From Neoarius graeffei (lineage: Eukaryota; Chordata; Actinopteri; Siluriformes; Ariidae), in contig NC_083570.1 in NCBI RefSeq assembly GCF_027579695.1, positions 96,227,463 to 96,291,462 of the forward strand: a stretch of DNA of 64,000 bases. The letters run 5' to 3'. A model generated the notes under the pieces. It saw nothing but the letters and a program-made list of their open reading frames with translations, was not told where the DNA came from and ran no database searches. A program made the position numbers and the translations under genes. This document shows positions 1 through 14,000 of the stretch, piece after piece (the first letter of the stretch is position 1; each line of letters starts with the position of its first letter).

Positions 1-1814
1 TCACAAGCATTATTATTCTTAAGTAATCTTATTAGATGTGTTTTTTTTTTAATCAAATGACATGAACACTAGTCTGTCCTACTTGCTTTGCACAACAGTA
101 ATTTCAGGGAGGTCAAGACATTTATCATCTCTAAGGCTTATCTTTGGTCAGTCTGACCTGTGGAACAGGCAACACAAGAGCGTGTGCTTACTCCTTGAGA
201 TCTTTAGACATACTGAGCACATCATGCGAGTATAATCCAAGATGATCATGTTAAAGTGATTGCAAGTGCCTGCAGTGAATGAAATTAATATGCATATTTA
301 TATAGACTATTAGCAGTATGTCTGCCTCAGTGGCCAATGCAGTTCCACTTAAACATGCCAGTGATGCTCAAACAGCCTTGTAAAAACCTGCATCTTGTTA
401 GTTTTACAGTAGGTTTGGTCTCTTGCTAGTAAGGTCTGAGTGTTTCTTGCTAGAATAGTTACTACATATGTTTATTTGTGCAACTATTTGAGCTTACGGT
501 CTCAAAACTAGTCAATACCATATGTTTTTTTTAATTACAGTGAAATGTGCACCTTTAATAATCCTGCCGCTTTTTTCTGCCCAGTCAACTACTCTTTTAA
601 AGTGTAGTTCTGTCCATGTCCTAAATGCAATCCATCACAACAAAAAAGGCAAGGTCTCAACAGTAGTATGATAAAAGTAAAACAGAAATTTAGAGTCAAG
701 TCACTCTAAACACCTATATTGAGAAGTCTAAAGCATTCAAGTTTTCATGCACACCAAATTAAGACATTCATTAAATTAAAACTTCATTAATCTAAGTTAG
801 CCGGACTGCAAATGCAGCCAACAGGCTGATAAATTACTTCCCGGTTAACATGTGTATGCAGGTTCCAGGTGATCCCCCTCTTCCTCCATGTTGAATGTCA
901 ATGAGACAAAGAAAAATTGTCATGCTTTGGGTCAATATCAAAAATGTATGTGATGTAAAATATAGATCATAGAAATACAGATCCTATATTCCTGGTATAG
1001 ATCATTTTGTTTGGCCTAATCCAGGTTTCTAGTATTTCTTTAACCAAATAGCTTTCATTATCTATGTTCAAGTGTATTAGCTAAGTATCATAATGGCTAT
1101 ATAGTGGTGAAAGGATCAAATTTAGATTTGCCCAGATCAAGCTTGAATCTATTTCATAATAGCTAGTGTGACTGAGATATACATGTTGTGTTCACTCCTT
1201 AGTTGTAAATAAAGCCCTGTTGGCTATTATTCAACTAACACCAAAGAATATAATCAATCATTCTTGGACATGATTCAAGTGTCTATATAAGTATCTGTCC
1301 ATGATTAGCAGAGTACCAATGTGTGGCAGCCATTTATTGCTGCATGCAGTGTTCACTGTTTTTAAACTATTTTTTTTTTGCATGTGAATATTGCAGCCTC
1401 AGCAAATAAATAAATAATTGTTCATATTGCCAGTCCAAACCAAAAATCAGGATCTATATTGTATGAGAACCCTTTAAGATCTTTTGCATGTGTGATTCAA
1501 CAATAAGGAATTAGTCAGTCATTCAGTCAGTTAGGGATATTTACTATTCTTGGCCAATCTATTTGGCAGTCCGGCAAAAAACAAAAAAACAAACAAACAA
1601 AAAAACCCCACAACCCCACCCAACCAACCAAAACAAAAAAAAAACAAAAAAAAAAAAACTGAGATTACACTTTTTTTTGACATTTCCAAAAAATTAAAAA
1701 CTTAAATTAAATTTTAGACTTTAAAAATAAATCTAAATAAAAATAATGGAACAAACAAAAGGGAAAAAAAAGGAAAAGTGCATGTATGCTAGGTCAGTCA
1801 TCCTGTGTGCTGGG
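1..1814 (-). other. cpeb4: cpeb4 3' untranslated region (partial)
   Basis: The sequence downstream of the stop is AT-rich with no other gene. Read on the minus strand it carries long U-rich tracts (1571-1660) and possible cytoplasmic polyadenylation elements, for example UUUUAU at 671-676 and UUUUAAU at 775-781. AAUAAA-type signals appear, for example at 471-476. The true cleavage site cannot be fixed and may lie beyond the window. CPEB4 mRNA is itself regulated by CPEs in other vertebrates, so these sites could act in feedback. Confidence 0.6.
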
Positions 1815-2042
1815 TCAGTTCCAGCGGAAGGAGATATGGCGAGGCCGGTCTCCTCCCTCTTTCACCAAGGGCTTGTGGAACTCTCGCCCTGCACGTGAAT
1901 GTATGGCTGCCCAGCAGTATTCACAGTAGTACTGCAGACATGTGACATTAGCACAGAAGAAGGGTGCAAACTTGCCCCCACAACGTGTGCCCTGGCACTC
2001 ATCACACAGCTGGTCATCCAGGACATATGGCTTCACTTCCAC
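1815..2042 (-). CDS. cpeb4: cpeb4 coding exon 10 (ZZ zinc domain and stop)
   Basis: The last coding exon encodes [40 protein letters not shown] and the rest of the ZZ-type zinc domain, ending HISFRWN and TGA at 1815-1817. The CxxC pairs and final histidines coordinate two zinc ions in CPEB proteins (family knowledge). The acceptor is CTCTTCAG. Glu-Tyr-Cys-Trp-Ala-Ala is CPEB4-like. Confidence 0.97.
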   Translation of the reverse strand: MEVKPYVLDDQLCDECQGTRCGGKFAPFFCANVTCLQYYCEYCWAAIHSRAGREFHKPLVKEGGDRPRHISFRWN

Positions 2043-5000
2043 CTGAAGAGCAAGAAAGATCATTAGCACCAAATAGAAAGGAATGGAAGATGGCTACAAT
2101 AACAAATAAATAATTTGATTCTGAAGAGTACAAGATTCTCTCTTCTAGGTTACAAGCAATGTTCACTGGTGTGACCAAGAAGCTAACCCTGCTAACCCCT
2201 GAAATACTTCCTAAAAGTACCCAACCAAAAAAATGAGATAAAAATATAATTATTTGAAACTCTACTTTAAAAATGTGATTTTTTTAATTACAGTAAAGGT
2301 TCAAATAGATTGGCTGTAATTTTGCTCTGTGGCTATATAATTCAAAAACAGGAAAAAAACAGTCATTGATTATTCTGATATGAGCCACAGTAGGCATATT
2401 CTTGCGTAGAGACACCAGCAAGACAAAATGTGCGTTTTTGTCAATCAGCTCATGCATTGTATATTCTGACACACCTTTGACTTTTTCACAAAATGCTGTT
2501 CCATTTGTTACCGTCTTTGTGTTCATATTTCCTTAAACAAAACCATGGCCTACTAAAATATCACAAATATTATTTGATTGGCACTATTTAAGGTTGTACA
2601 AACCGAGTTGCACATGACAGACAATTAGTATGCTACTGTGAAATAATATATCTGAACCAAAACCTACAATTTTTCGGTCCATCAGATGTTTCAGTGTCAA
2701 CAATTAAGAACACAGTATAATGTTTTCCTTCCATATGCATGACGTAAATGACATTATTATAATGTCATTTATGTCATGCACATTCTATCTGGTTTTAGAA
2801 TGAATAGGAGATAATATAAAGGTCAGATTTCCACCTTAGCCATGCTCTTTAGCAATTTGAATGGAAGACCATCAGATTAAAAAAAATAATAATAATTAAT
2901 TATACAAGTCTAATGCCGCTTTTCCACTACAAACGCGGCTGAGTCGGGCTGAGCCGTGCCGTGCTGAGTCGAGCTGAGCGGGGCTATTGGAGTTGCATTT
3001 CGACTACAACCGCGCTGAACCATGCTGGCTGGAAGTGGGTGGACACATTGGGTGGAGTTAGCGAAAGTGGGTGGACGTCACGTGATGTCGTTAAGCGGCG
3101 CAAACAGTGACATCAGTGACCTTTTAAGCGGTAGTCTCACGACCCGGATAGTAAACAATAAACATGGAGGACATGGAGTCGTTAGTGTTGCTGGTCTTGG
3201 TTCTGTGGCTTGTTGTCACCGACAACGCCAACAGATACTAGCAAGAGCGTATAGATGAGGCGAGGCGCGTAAGGCTTCAGAAATTCTCGTAATTCTTCTT
3301 CTTCCGGGTTTACGGTGTTTACAGATCCCAGCGTGCTCGCGGGGCGTGTGTGGGCATGTGAGGACACTCCTCCTCACCAATCAGTGCACAGCGGAGTGTC
3401 TCCTCACGCCCCCAGCCTCACTCAGCTCGGTTTGGCTCGCTTCAGCCCCACTCCAAAACCGTGCGAGTTTTGGGTGCTAAGCAGGGCTGAAGCGAGCTGA
3501 GTCGTGCTGTTCTGAAGTAGTCGAAACGCGAGCCGTGTCGGGCTGAAGTGAGCTGAAGCGAGCTGAAGTGAGCTGAAAAAGGGTAGTGGAAAAGGGCCAT
3601 AACTGACTGTTGTCAGGTACCCCCCGTCCCCCATTATAAAATATTACCTGCACTACTACTGGTTATTTGGTGCATGATTAATTTATTTGCAAACAATCTT
3701 TGCATCAATTATAGGTCCCATTTTCTGAATATCTGACGGAGCAGCTTCTATAAATCGGAGTGAAGTCATAGTATAGCCACACTGTAGCTGCTGTCGTCCG
3801 GTTCTCTCTGATTACCAATGTTAATTATGGTGTTGGAAATGTAATTGCATCTTTCCAGCCTTGTGTGGGCCATGAAGCTATGTGATTGGTTGTGTGAGCC
3901 ATGAGCTTTAAAATGCTGAGCTGGAGCCTCTGATCTAGTTATTTGTTTCTCAACTACACCCCCATCCCCCTACCCCATTGTGCACCCTCACCAACCCGTT
4001 TATCAATCTCGCCATGCTGCAACTGCACAAATCGAGCACTGATAGCAGCTATGTAGCTCTGCTGGTTGGAGAAGGCCACGCGTCCGGCTCCCTTAGGATA
4101 TTTCAGCTCAGGGTCAGTGTCAATGCCAGCATAACACACCCCTCCATACAGCCTGTCCATAATCATCGCCAGCTCCACTGCCACAGGGAAAAACACACAC
4201 ACACACGTACGTCAGCACAACTGAAACATTTCTGTCCCAGAAGACACGCTATAACCAGTGACTGCAGCACTGCAGTATTAAAACCTTTCATGTCTTAGCA
4301 TACATTTCTGAGAATGATCATAATCACAAAAAATAGTGGAAAATTAGTCTTCTTTTGATTCCATAATTAAATCAATAAGGAGCCACATGACATGAGCAAT
4401 ACTGAGATAAAGTTATCCTACTGACTGAAGTTAGATATGTACTGACTTTTGTGCATTAAATCACTATGGCTCATATCAAACTCTGATGCTGTAACCTTGG
4501 CATGCACTACTAGCTCACAAAGCTTGCCATACACTAAACATCAGCCAGTGATGGATTCTGGACATCAGTAGTAACTTGTATTACTCATTGGATTAATTAG
4601 CCTACACAAATGACAGATGACCTTTTCAGAATCAGGAACATGTAGAAATGTAGAGACACTGACAAAACAGAGTTAAAAAAAAAAAAAAATGTACACTGCA
4701 GCGTAAACCTATAACATGCACCAATGAGCCATAACATTAAAACTATTTACACTGTCTACACACGATCTGCATTTTTGGCCTATTTTTCTTGCTATTAACA
4801 ATGCCAATTGCAACTAATAACCCAAACAGCCCTGTTCAGGGCCAAAGCTCCCGGAACATCGGGAAAGCCCTACGTATCTACCAGCTGAACATTTAAGGAC
4901 TGTCAAGTGCAAAGAATGACATCTCAAGATCTGCAAAAGATCTTGAAGATGATGTTCTCCTTCTTCAAGAGACACGCATCACTGATATGACGTGTGCTTC

Positions 5001-8000
5001 TAAGTTCTGTATCTACGGTTACAAGCTTGTGGCTGCAGTGTGCCATGAAAAATATGGTATTGCCACCTACATAAGGCATGGCATAGAGGACTTCAGCATC
5101 CTGAATGAATCTAGCTCAAACAAGAGCTTCACCGCTACAGTGGGGATTGGGGACATCGCTAGACTTAGACAACCTTTATTGTCATTCAGTATGCAACAAG
5201 TGTACACCGAACGAAATTTCATTGCAATTTGGCTCAGCACAGAATTAAATATGAAGTGTATTAAATTAAATTATGCAGCAGCAAAAATATTATAAAAGTG
5301 CAATAGTATAAAGTAGGGCTGGGCGATATGGCTGAAATCTGTATCACGATATAAGTGTTTCATATTGGTCGATATCGATAATTATCGAAACATTTTATGA
5401 CCTATTTAAAATAAGGACCAGGAGAGAACAATACTAAATTCAAACATTTATTTTAAACTTAAACTTCCTCTGACAGCCAATAAGCAAGGAATGTCAACAC
5501 GCATGTTCAATGTTACGATCACAACAAAAACTGAGCAATTATCAATAATAAAGTGCTTAAAAAACTCAAGTGTTATAAAAACATGAGCAAAGTGTTAAAT
5601 GTAAACATAGCAAAACCTGCTATGTGAGAATGACTGTCATATTTTTAATTTTTTACTGCGAGTTTAGTGCAAAAAAAGTTCACCCTCTGGTGAATAACAT
5701 TTAAAAACAAATAAAAATATGCAGTGCTTTATAAACATAAAAGAAATTGAGTGAAACTGAGGTAGACTTAGACCATTCTTAAACTCATCTCATCTCATTA
5801 TCTCTAGCCGTTTTATCCTTCTACAGGGTCGCAGGCAAGCTGGAGCCTATCCCAGCTGACTACGGGCGAAAGGCGGGGTACACCCTGGACAAGTCGCCAG
5901 GTCATCACAGGGCTGACACATAGACACAGACAACCATTCACACTCACATTCACACCTACGGTCAATTTAGAGTCACCAGTTAACCTAACCTGCATGTCTT
6001 TGGACTGTGGGGGAAACCGGAGCACCCGAAGGAAACCCACGCGGACACGGGGAGAACATGCAAACTCCGCACAGAAAGGCCCTCGCCGGCCCCGGGGCTT
6101 GAACCCAGGACCTTCTTGCTGTGAGGCGACAGCGCTAACCACTACACCACCGTGCCGCCCCCATTCTTAAACTATTCAAGTATATTTTCATTGAAGGTTT
6201 AATAAAATAAAAATAGTGTTTTGTAAACATAGAAGAAATTAAAAGTAAAACTGAGGTAGACTTAAGACTTTACATCTGTAACATCTGACCTTACTGACTT
6301 TATCCACAATTTCCTCGCTCGTTCCGGCACTCATCTTTCTTTTCTTGGCCACGCTGTTTCTGGAAAAAAAAAAAAAAAAAAAACACGACCACGAGACAAC
6401 GAGGTGGCGCAACCAAACGCGATACTGTTACATGATTGGCTATCAGCGTGTCACTCCCTATGCGTTGCTAGGCACCAGAGGACGAGTGCCTTTGCTCATG
6501 CAACCAAGCTTGCTTCGCAACAACAGTTGATTAAAAGCGGACCTAAACCAGAGAGGGCTCTGGCTAACGCTTGTTTCTTGAAAAAAAAAAAAAAAAAAAA
6601 AAAAAAAAACACATTCTATCGAAACGTTCTATCGAATGCATTTTCTATTGATATCAAGTATGTGTCTATCGCGATATGCATCGTTATCATTTTATCGCCC
6701 AGCCCTAGTATAAAAGTGACTTGTGGAATTAGGAATGTTCCAGTATAAACAGAAGTTTAGAGTTTGGAGTTCAGCAGTCTGATGACCTGGGGGAAAAAGC
6801 TGTTATAGAACCTGGTGGTCCTGCACCTAATGCTCTGGAACCTCTTTCCAGAGGCCAGAGGTGAGAACAGTCCATAATGAGGGTGTGAGGGGTCACTGAT
6901 GATGTTTTTGGCTCGAGACATGCAACGCCTTGGTGCAATGTCCTGAATGGAGGGAAGAGAAGTCCCAATGATTTTCTCTGCAGTCCTCACCACTCTCCTC
7001 ACGTTCTTCCAGTCAGAGGCACTGCAGCCTCCACACCACACAGAGATGCAGCTGGTTAGAACGCTCTCTATGGTGCTTCTGTAGAATGTAGTGAGGATGG
7101 GCAGGGGCAGGTGGGCTCTCCTCATCCTATGCAGGAAGTGCAGATGTTGCTGTGCCTTCTTGACCAGTGACGCAGTGTTCACAGACCAGGTGAAGTTTTC
7201 TGTGATGTGCACCCCCAGGAACTTGGTGCTATTGACCACCTCCACGGCTGTGTTGTTGATGAGAAGTGGAACGTAGCTGGGTTGGCTTTTCCTGAAGTCA
7301 ACAATGATCTCTTTGGTTTTGTCCACATTCAGGATCAGGTTGTTTTCCCTGCATCAGCTGCTCCACCTCCTCTCTATAGGCCAGGTCGCCATCATCCCTG
7401 ATGAGGCCCACCACTGTTGTGTTGTCCGCACACTTCACAATGTGGTTGCTGGTAGCCCTGGGGACACAGTCATGTGTCATCAGAGTGAACAGCAGAGGGC
7501 TCAGGACACAGCCCTGAGGGGAGCCTGTGCTGAGGGTGAGGACACTGGAGGTGTTCTGTCCGACCCTCACTGACTGGTCTTTCAGTGAGGAAGTCTAGCA
7601 GCCAGTTGCACAGGGGGGTGCTGAAGCCCAGGGGACCCAGTTTGTTCACCAGATGCTTTGGAATGATGGTATTAAATGCTGAACTGAAGTCCAGGAACAG
7701 CATCTGCACGAGTGTTCTTCTCCTCCAGGTGTGCAAGGCTCAGGTGAAGAGCAGAGGAGATGGCGTCTTCAGTGGAGTGGTTTGGCCGGTAGACAAACTG
7801 GAAGGGGTCGAATGTGGGAGGGAGCCTGGAGGTGATGTACTCCTTTACCAGCATCTCAAAGCACTTCATCATAATGGGAGTGAGTGCGACGGGCCGGTAG
7901 TCATTGAGTGATGTGATTTGAGTTTTTTTTGGCACTGGGATGATGGTGGCAATCTTGAAACATGATGAGACTTTGGCTTGATCCAGTGAGGTGTTGAAGA

Positions 8001-11000
8001 TGTCCGTTAGAACATGAGCCAGCTGGTCTGCACATTCCCTGAGCACCCAACCAGGAATATTATCGGGGCCTGGGGCCTTCCGTGTGTTGACTCTCCTCAG
8101 AGTCCTCCGCACCTCAGCTGTATCAAGACAGAGTGCCTTTTCATCCTGATGAGGAACAGCTTTCACTGCAGGAGTGTTATTTAGTGCCTCAAACCTCCTG
8201 AAGAAGTTATTGAGTTCATTGAGGAAGTCTGCATCATCATTACACTTGAGAGGGGCTATCATGTGGTTTGTGATATCCCGTATGCCTTTCCACATATCCC
8301 TGGTGTTGGTGTCGTCATGGAAAAAGTCCTGGATTTTTTTGACTGTGAGCACACTTTGCTAATCTGATGGCACAGTTCAAGTTTGCTCTTGCTGTTCTCA
8401 GTGCCTTCTCATCGCCAGACTTGAAGGCTGAGTTCCATGCCTTTAGCATTTTGTGAACTTCATAAGTCATCCACGGCTTTTGGTTGGCCCGGGTGGTGGT
8501 GATATTTATGTTGCTGATGTCCTCCATGCATTTGTTGATGTAGGCCGACACAGACATGGCATACTCATCCATGTTGGTATGATCATTATAAGTGGCAGCT
8601 TCCTTGAACATGTCCCAGTCCGTGCACTCAAAACAGTCCTGTAGTGCCTCCATAGCCCCCTCAGACTACACCTTCACCTGCCTCACTGTAGGTTTTCCTC
8701 TGATCAGCAGGGGCTTATATGCAGGGATCAGCATAATGAATAAATGGTCAGAAGAGCCAAGGTGGGGGCGGGAGGCTGCTTTGAATGGATCCTTCATTTT
8801 GGTGTAGGCCATGTCTAATGTGTTCACTCCCCTGGTTGCACAATCCACATGCTGGTGAAAATGAGGGAGGACTGTCTTCATATTGGCCAGGTTAAAATCC
8901 CCAGCCACAATAAAAAAAGCCGTCAGTGTGAGCAGATTGCAGCTCACTGATAGTCCAGTAGAGAACACTCATAGCCTCCTTTGTGTTAGGACTGGGAGGG
9001 CACATGCACAGCAGTGATGGAAACTAAAGTAAACTCCCTGGGCAGATAAAATGGTATACAGTTTACAGCCAGAAGCTCAATGTCCAGTGAGCAATGGCTC
9101 GAGAAAAACTTAGCATTTTTACACCAACTGTTATTGATATAAATACACCACCCCCTCGGGATTTACCGCTTAGTGCGCAGGTCCTGTTGGAACGAAACGT
9201 AGCTAGCCCCTCGATGCTAACAACATTGTCCAGGACTGAAAAGTTAAGCCATGTCTCTATCACTATCACCAATGTCTACAAGCCCCCATGGACCATATGG
9301 CCAGTCTCTGTGCTACCCACATACCAACACCCAGAGATACATGCTGAAGCCATAATTCTTCTTGGGGCTACCCAGCCGGTGACCAAAATGGGGAACTACT
9401 GGATGAATGGGCATCCAACAATGACTGCTACCTTCTTCATGATGCCAAGCAACCAGGCACTTTCCATTCGAGCAGATGGAGCTGTGACCATTTCTGTTTT
9501 ACATCAAAAACTGTCAGTGGCCTTCCTTTTCATGCATCATGCCAGATCCTCTCACATAGCCAACACAGACCAGCACTGATAAGCATCAGAGTGCAAGTCC
9601 CTGTGATCTCATCTAAACCATGCAATGCTGGAATTTCAGAAAAGCATATTGGGAAAGCTACATGGCAGAGGTGGGGAAAAAAAAAAAAGATTTCAAACCT
9701 TGAACCTGTCCCAAAGAACTACAATTCTTTCTGGATGATCTTGAAGGATGCGGCAAAGAGGCACATTCCCAGAGGTTTTTGAAAGGCCTTCACTCTTTGC
9801 TGGCTCCTAGAAACAGAAGAACTCTTGAAGCAATAGGTGTCCACAGGCAATCCAGACATTGGCACAGAACTTCTAGATTCCTTGGATGCAGCAAGGCGTT
9901 AACACTGGCGAGAGACAGTAGATGATTTGGACTTCACACATTCCAGCAGAAAGATGTGGTCTCTTCTTTGTCACCTTGGTTCAGCTCCTCCAACTCAGTA
10001 CAAGCTCCCCCAAGCTGTCTGCAAACACGGTTGCTTCTCACTTTGTAGCAAACTCAAAAGGTACCCTCCATCAAAGAAGCTCAGCAAACAGTAAGAAAGG
10101 GACTGGAAGAGTCAGTCTCTTCTTCCCCATACTCAAGTCCCAAATAGAGGTAGACAAAGGCCTGTCTTCAACCAAAGCCTGGAAAGCTGCATGAGTTGAT
10201 GGGATCTACCCAGAATTTCTGAAGAATCTTGGCTGCAAAGGTCACAACTGGCTGGCTGCCTTATTCACTTATGTCCCACCATCAGAACCACTCCTAAGGT
10301 CTGCAGAGAGTCCAAGATCATTCCCCTCCTCAAACCTGGGAAGCCTGCAGAGGATCCGGCCAGCTACCAACCCAGTTCCCTCCTTTGTACAACATACAAG
10401 TTGTTTGAGTGCCTACTCCTAGCATGGCTCTCTATTTTGGTAGAGTCTACCCTGCCAAGAGAACAAGCTGGCTTTAGACCTGGTAGAAGTTATGCAGATC
10501 AAGTCCTGACCCTCACTACCAACATTGAGGCTGGCTTCCAACACACCCAGAAAACTGGACTTGCTCTTATTGACTTATCAGCTTATGACACTGTCTGGAG
10601 ACATGGACTACTGCTGAAAACATCCAGGATTCTGAAGTGCCAAACTACTATGCGCTGCTCATCATCCATCCTCAGCAATCACAAAGTCCTTGTATCACTA
10701 GGGAATCAGTCCAGCTTTGTCAGGACCTTGAACGACAGCCTGATAGTTCTAACAATATATAAACAAAACCATGCTCCTTCTACATTAACTGCATTGAATT
10801 TTCCTTTAAGGCATATTCCTTTAATTATAGTGATAATTATTCAGCTGTTTGCCTGTGTATGGAGTAAACATACATCATAGGGCCAAGTTACCAAACTCAC
10901 ATTAAATCATAGGCACTTGTTTCTATATAACTATTTGATCACCCAGAATGATGTACAAATGAATTTCAGCTGGATTCATGAAAATGTGCAGTGAATTGAG

Positions 11001-14000
11001 CACAGCTGAATCAGCTTCAAGTGTGTGGATGCAAGCTTCTGCCCACTAGTCCCATATTTACGTCATATGGATATGGCACACCCTAATGGACTCTCATATA
11101 CAGGGGGCTGCAAAAGTAGGTATACAGTAAGAATTATACGTGAACAACAGCAGCAGGACGACTTCTACTTTCAGCAGGATGGGGCGCCACCGCACTTCGC
11201 ACTCAATGTGCGTGTGCTACTTGACAAGGAATTTTCCAACAGGTGGACTGGATGTCGGGGAGCCGTTGACTGGCCACCACATTCGCCAGATCTCACCCCA
11301 TGGACTTCTTTTTCTGGGGATGTGTAAAAGATAGGGTTTTCACACGCAAGCCTCGTCCTGTTGATGCCATGATTCAGTTCATACAGGAGGCTTGCCGGGA
11401 AATTGATGCTGATGAAGACCTTTGTGCCAGTGTATGCATGAGTGTCCACACTCGAGTGGAGTGTGTGAATGCTGGGGGCAAACAGTTTGAACATTTGAGG
11501 GATTAAAATGTTTATTATTGATATGTTTGTATAATCAATAAAATAACGTTTTGTGCGAATGTTTGGTTTTTCATTACTATATACCTACTTTTGCAGCCCC
11601 CTGTATGCTATATGGCAAAAAGTTTGTACACACCTGTCCATCACACTCACATGTGATTTTTGTACATTCCATTCCAGATTTAATCCCCTTTTGTTGTTAT
11701 ATCCACCTAGAAAGATTTTCCACTACATTTTCAAGTGTGGCTGGCTTATTATATAGCATTAGCGAGGTCAGCTGCTGAATGTCGGGCTAGGAGGCCTGGA
11801 GTACAATGCGTGTTCTAATTCATCCCAAAGGTGTTCAGTGGGGTTGAGGTCAGGGCTCTGTGCAGGACACTCAATTTCTTTCACTCCAAACTTGACAAAT
11901 CATGTCTTCCTGAAGCTCACTTTGTGCACAAGAGCATTGTTATGCTGGAATAGGTTTGGGCTCCAGTGAAGAGACATCCTATACGCCACAATGTGCTTCC
12001 AACTTTGTGGCAGCAGCTTCAGGAACGCTCATATATGGGTGGAATCTCAGGCCATATAGTGTACATCTAAATTTAATGAAACACCTTTATTTAAAAGCAT
12101 TCATCAGGCTATAGTCATTTCCAGATATACGAGAGAGAGAGAAACAGGTCAGTGAAACTGAATACAAGTTTGGCTTTCACACCGTGTTCATTTGAGGCGG
12201 GGGAGGGGTGGATTATGTCTTAAAACCCCCAACTCTGTACCTGCTCGAAGAGGTCGCGGAACTCCTCCAACGAAGATGGTTTTCCTGGGATCCAGAGGCT
12301 GAGAGCCATCCATCACAAAATCACTGTCATTCAGATTCCATGGACGGATTTGTACCTAATAATACACACCAATATTCTTGACCTCAGCTGTAAATAACTT
12401 ATTATAAATAGGGATGCACTAATAACTAATCCAAGGTAAATAACATGGTTAGCTAATACACTTATGTACCCAACATTACAAAGCATGAGTCTTGTATCAT
12501 GTGTGCATAATGTGTGCATGGCCATGTATGTGCTTTTCATGGCCACTACATAAACTGAAGAAACACAGACAGACAGAGATAAATAACATGGCTTCACAAA
12601 GTTGTTGTGAATTTTGCATTTTGAACAAATGAAGGACTGAAAAGTTTAGACCAGAATGTTTGTTTACTTTTGCCAGTAAAAAACTACAACCCTGATTCCC
12701 AAAAGTTGGGATGCTGTGTAAAATCTAAACAAAAACAGAATGCAATAATTTGCAAATCATGGAAACCCCATATTTCATTGATAATAGTACAAAGACAACA
12801 TATCAAATGTTGAAACTGAGATATATTGCTTTTTGAAAAAATATGCTCATTTTGAATTTGATGTCAGTAACACGTTTCAAAAAAGTTGGAACAGGGGCAT
12901 GTTTACCACTGTGTTGCATCACCTCTACTTTTAACAACACTCTAAATATTTGGGAACTGAGGAAACCAACTGCTGCAGTTTTGAAAGAGAAATGAATGTC
13001 CCATTCTTGCCTGACATACAATTTTCAGTTGCTCAACAGTTCGTGGTCTCCTTTGTCATAGTTTACGCTTCATAATGCACCAAATGTTTTAAATGGGAGA
13101 GAGGTCTGGACTGCAGGCAGGCCAGTTTAGCACACGGACTCTTTTACTCTGGAGCCATGCAGTTTTAATATGTGCAGAAAGCGGTTTGGCACTGTCTTGC
13201 TGAAAGAAGGAAGGCCTTCCCTGAAAAAAAGATTTTGTCTGGATGGCAGCACATTGCTCTCAAACATGTATATCATTCAGCATTAATGATGCCTTCCCAG
13301 ATGTACAAGCTACCCAGATTATGTGCACTAATGCACCCTCATACCATCACAGATACTGGCTTTTGAACTGTGCACTGATAAACCAGATGGTCCCTCTCCT
13401 CTTGAGCCTGGGGGATGTGGTGTCCATGATTTCTGAAAAGAATTTCTACTTTTGATTCATCAGACCTCGGGCCAATTTTCCACTTCGCCTTAGTCCATGG
13501 TAAAAGAGCTCAGGCCCGGAGAAGGTGGTGGTGTTTCTGGATATTGTTTATATATGGTTTTAACTTGCATTTGTGGATGCAGTAATTAACTGTTTTCACA
13601 GACGATGGTTTTCTGAAGTGTTCCTGAGCCTATACAGTGATTTCCACTACAGACATGTGTCTGCTTTTAATGCAGTGTCGCCTGAGAGCCTGAAGATCAC
13701 AGGCATCCAATGTCAGTTTGCAGACAGAGATTTCTCCAGATTCTCTGAATCTTTTAATGATATTATACATCACAGATGTAAGCCCCAAATTATTTGCAAT
13801 TTTACATTGAGGAATGTTAAACTGTTGCACTGTTTGCCCATGCAGTCTTTCACAGACCGGTGAACCCCTCCCCATCTTTACTTCTGAGAGACTCTGCCTC
13901 TCTGGGATGCTCTTTTTATACCCAATCAAGTTACTGACCTGTTGCTAATTAACCAAATTAGTTTTTTTTTTTTTTTTTTGTAGTATTACAGTCTTTTGTT

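Larger units (their letters stand above)
5163..9262 (-). mobile_element. LINE-B, Rex/L2-like non-LTR retrotransposon inserted in LINE-A
   Basis: The element lies on the minus strand. Its 3' tail at 5163-5200 reads CAATAAAGGTTGTCTAAG. Coding pieces in order (5' to 3' of the element) are: endonuclease ETWLN near 9250, [12 protein letters not shown] near 8900, LGSSDH near 8725, [20 protein letters not shown] near 8080, the RT motif [11 protein letters not shown] near 7690, [15 protein letters not shown] near 7500, and a C-terminal domain at 6757-7326 containing CISVWCGG. Several frameshifts break it. The 5' end is truncated inside the endonuclease. A hAT element sits in its 3' UTR. Confidence 0.8.

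Noticed and set aside
3422..3634. Minus-strand frame with repeated ASALLS/SAHFS words
   Set aside because: It reads the GAGCTGA subterminal repeats of the Harbinger-type element.
5813..6142. 109-codon frame and its many look-alikes at SINE loci
   Set aside because: The same peptide recurs at every SINE copy; it is untranslated repeat sequence.
6345..6748. Plus-strand frames with poly-lysine runs
   Set aside because: They translate poly(A) tracts inside the hAT element and have no domain.
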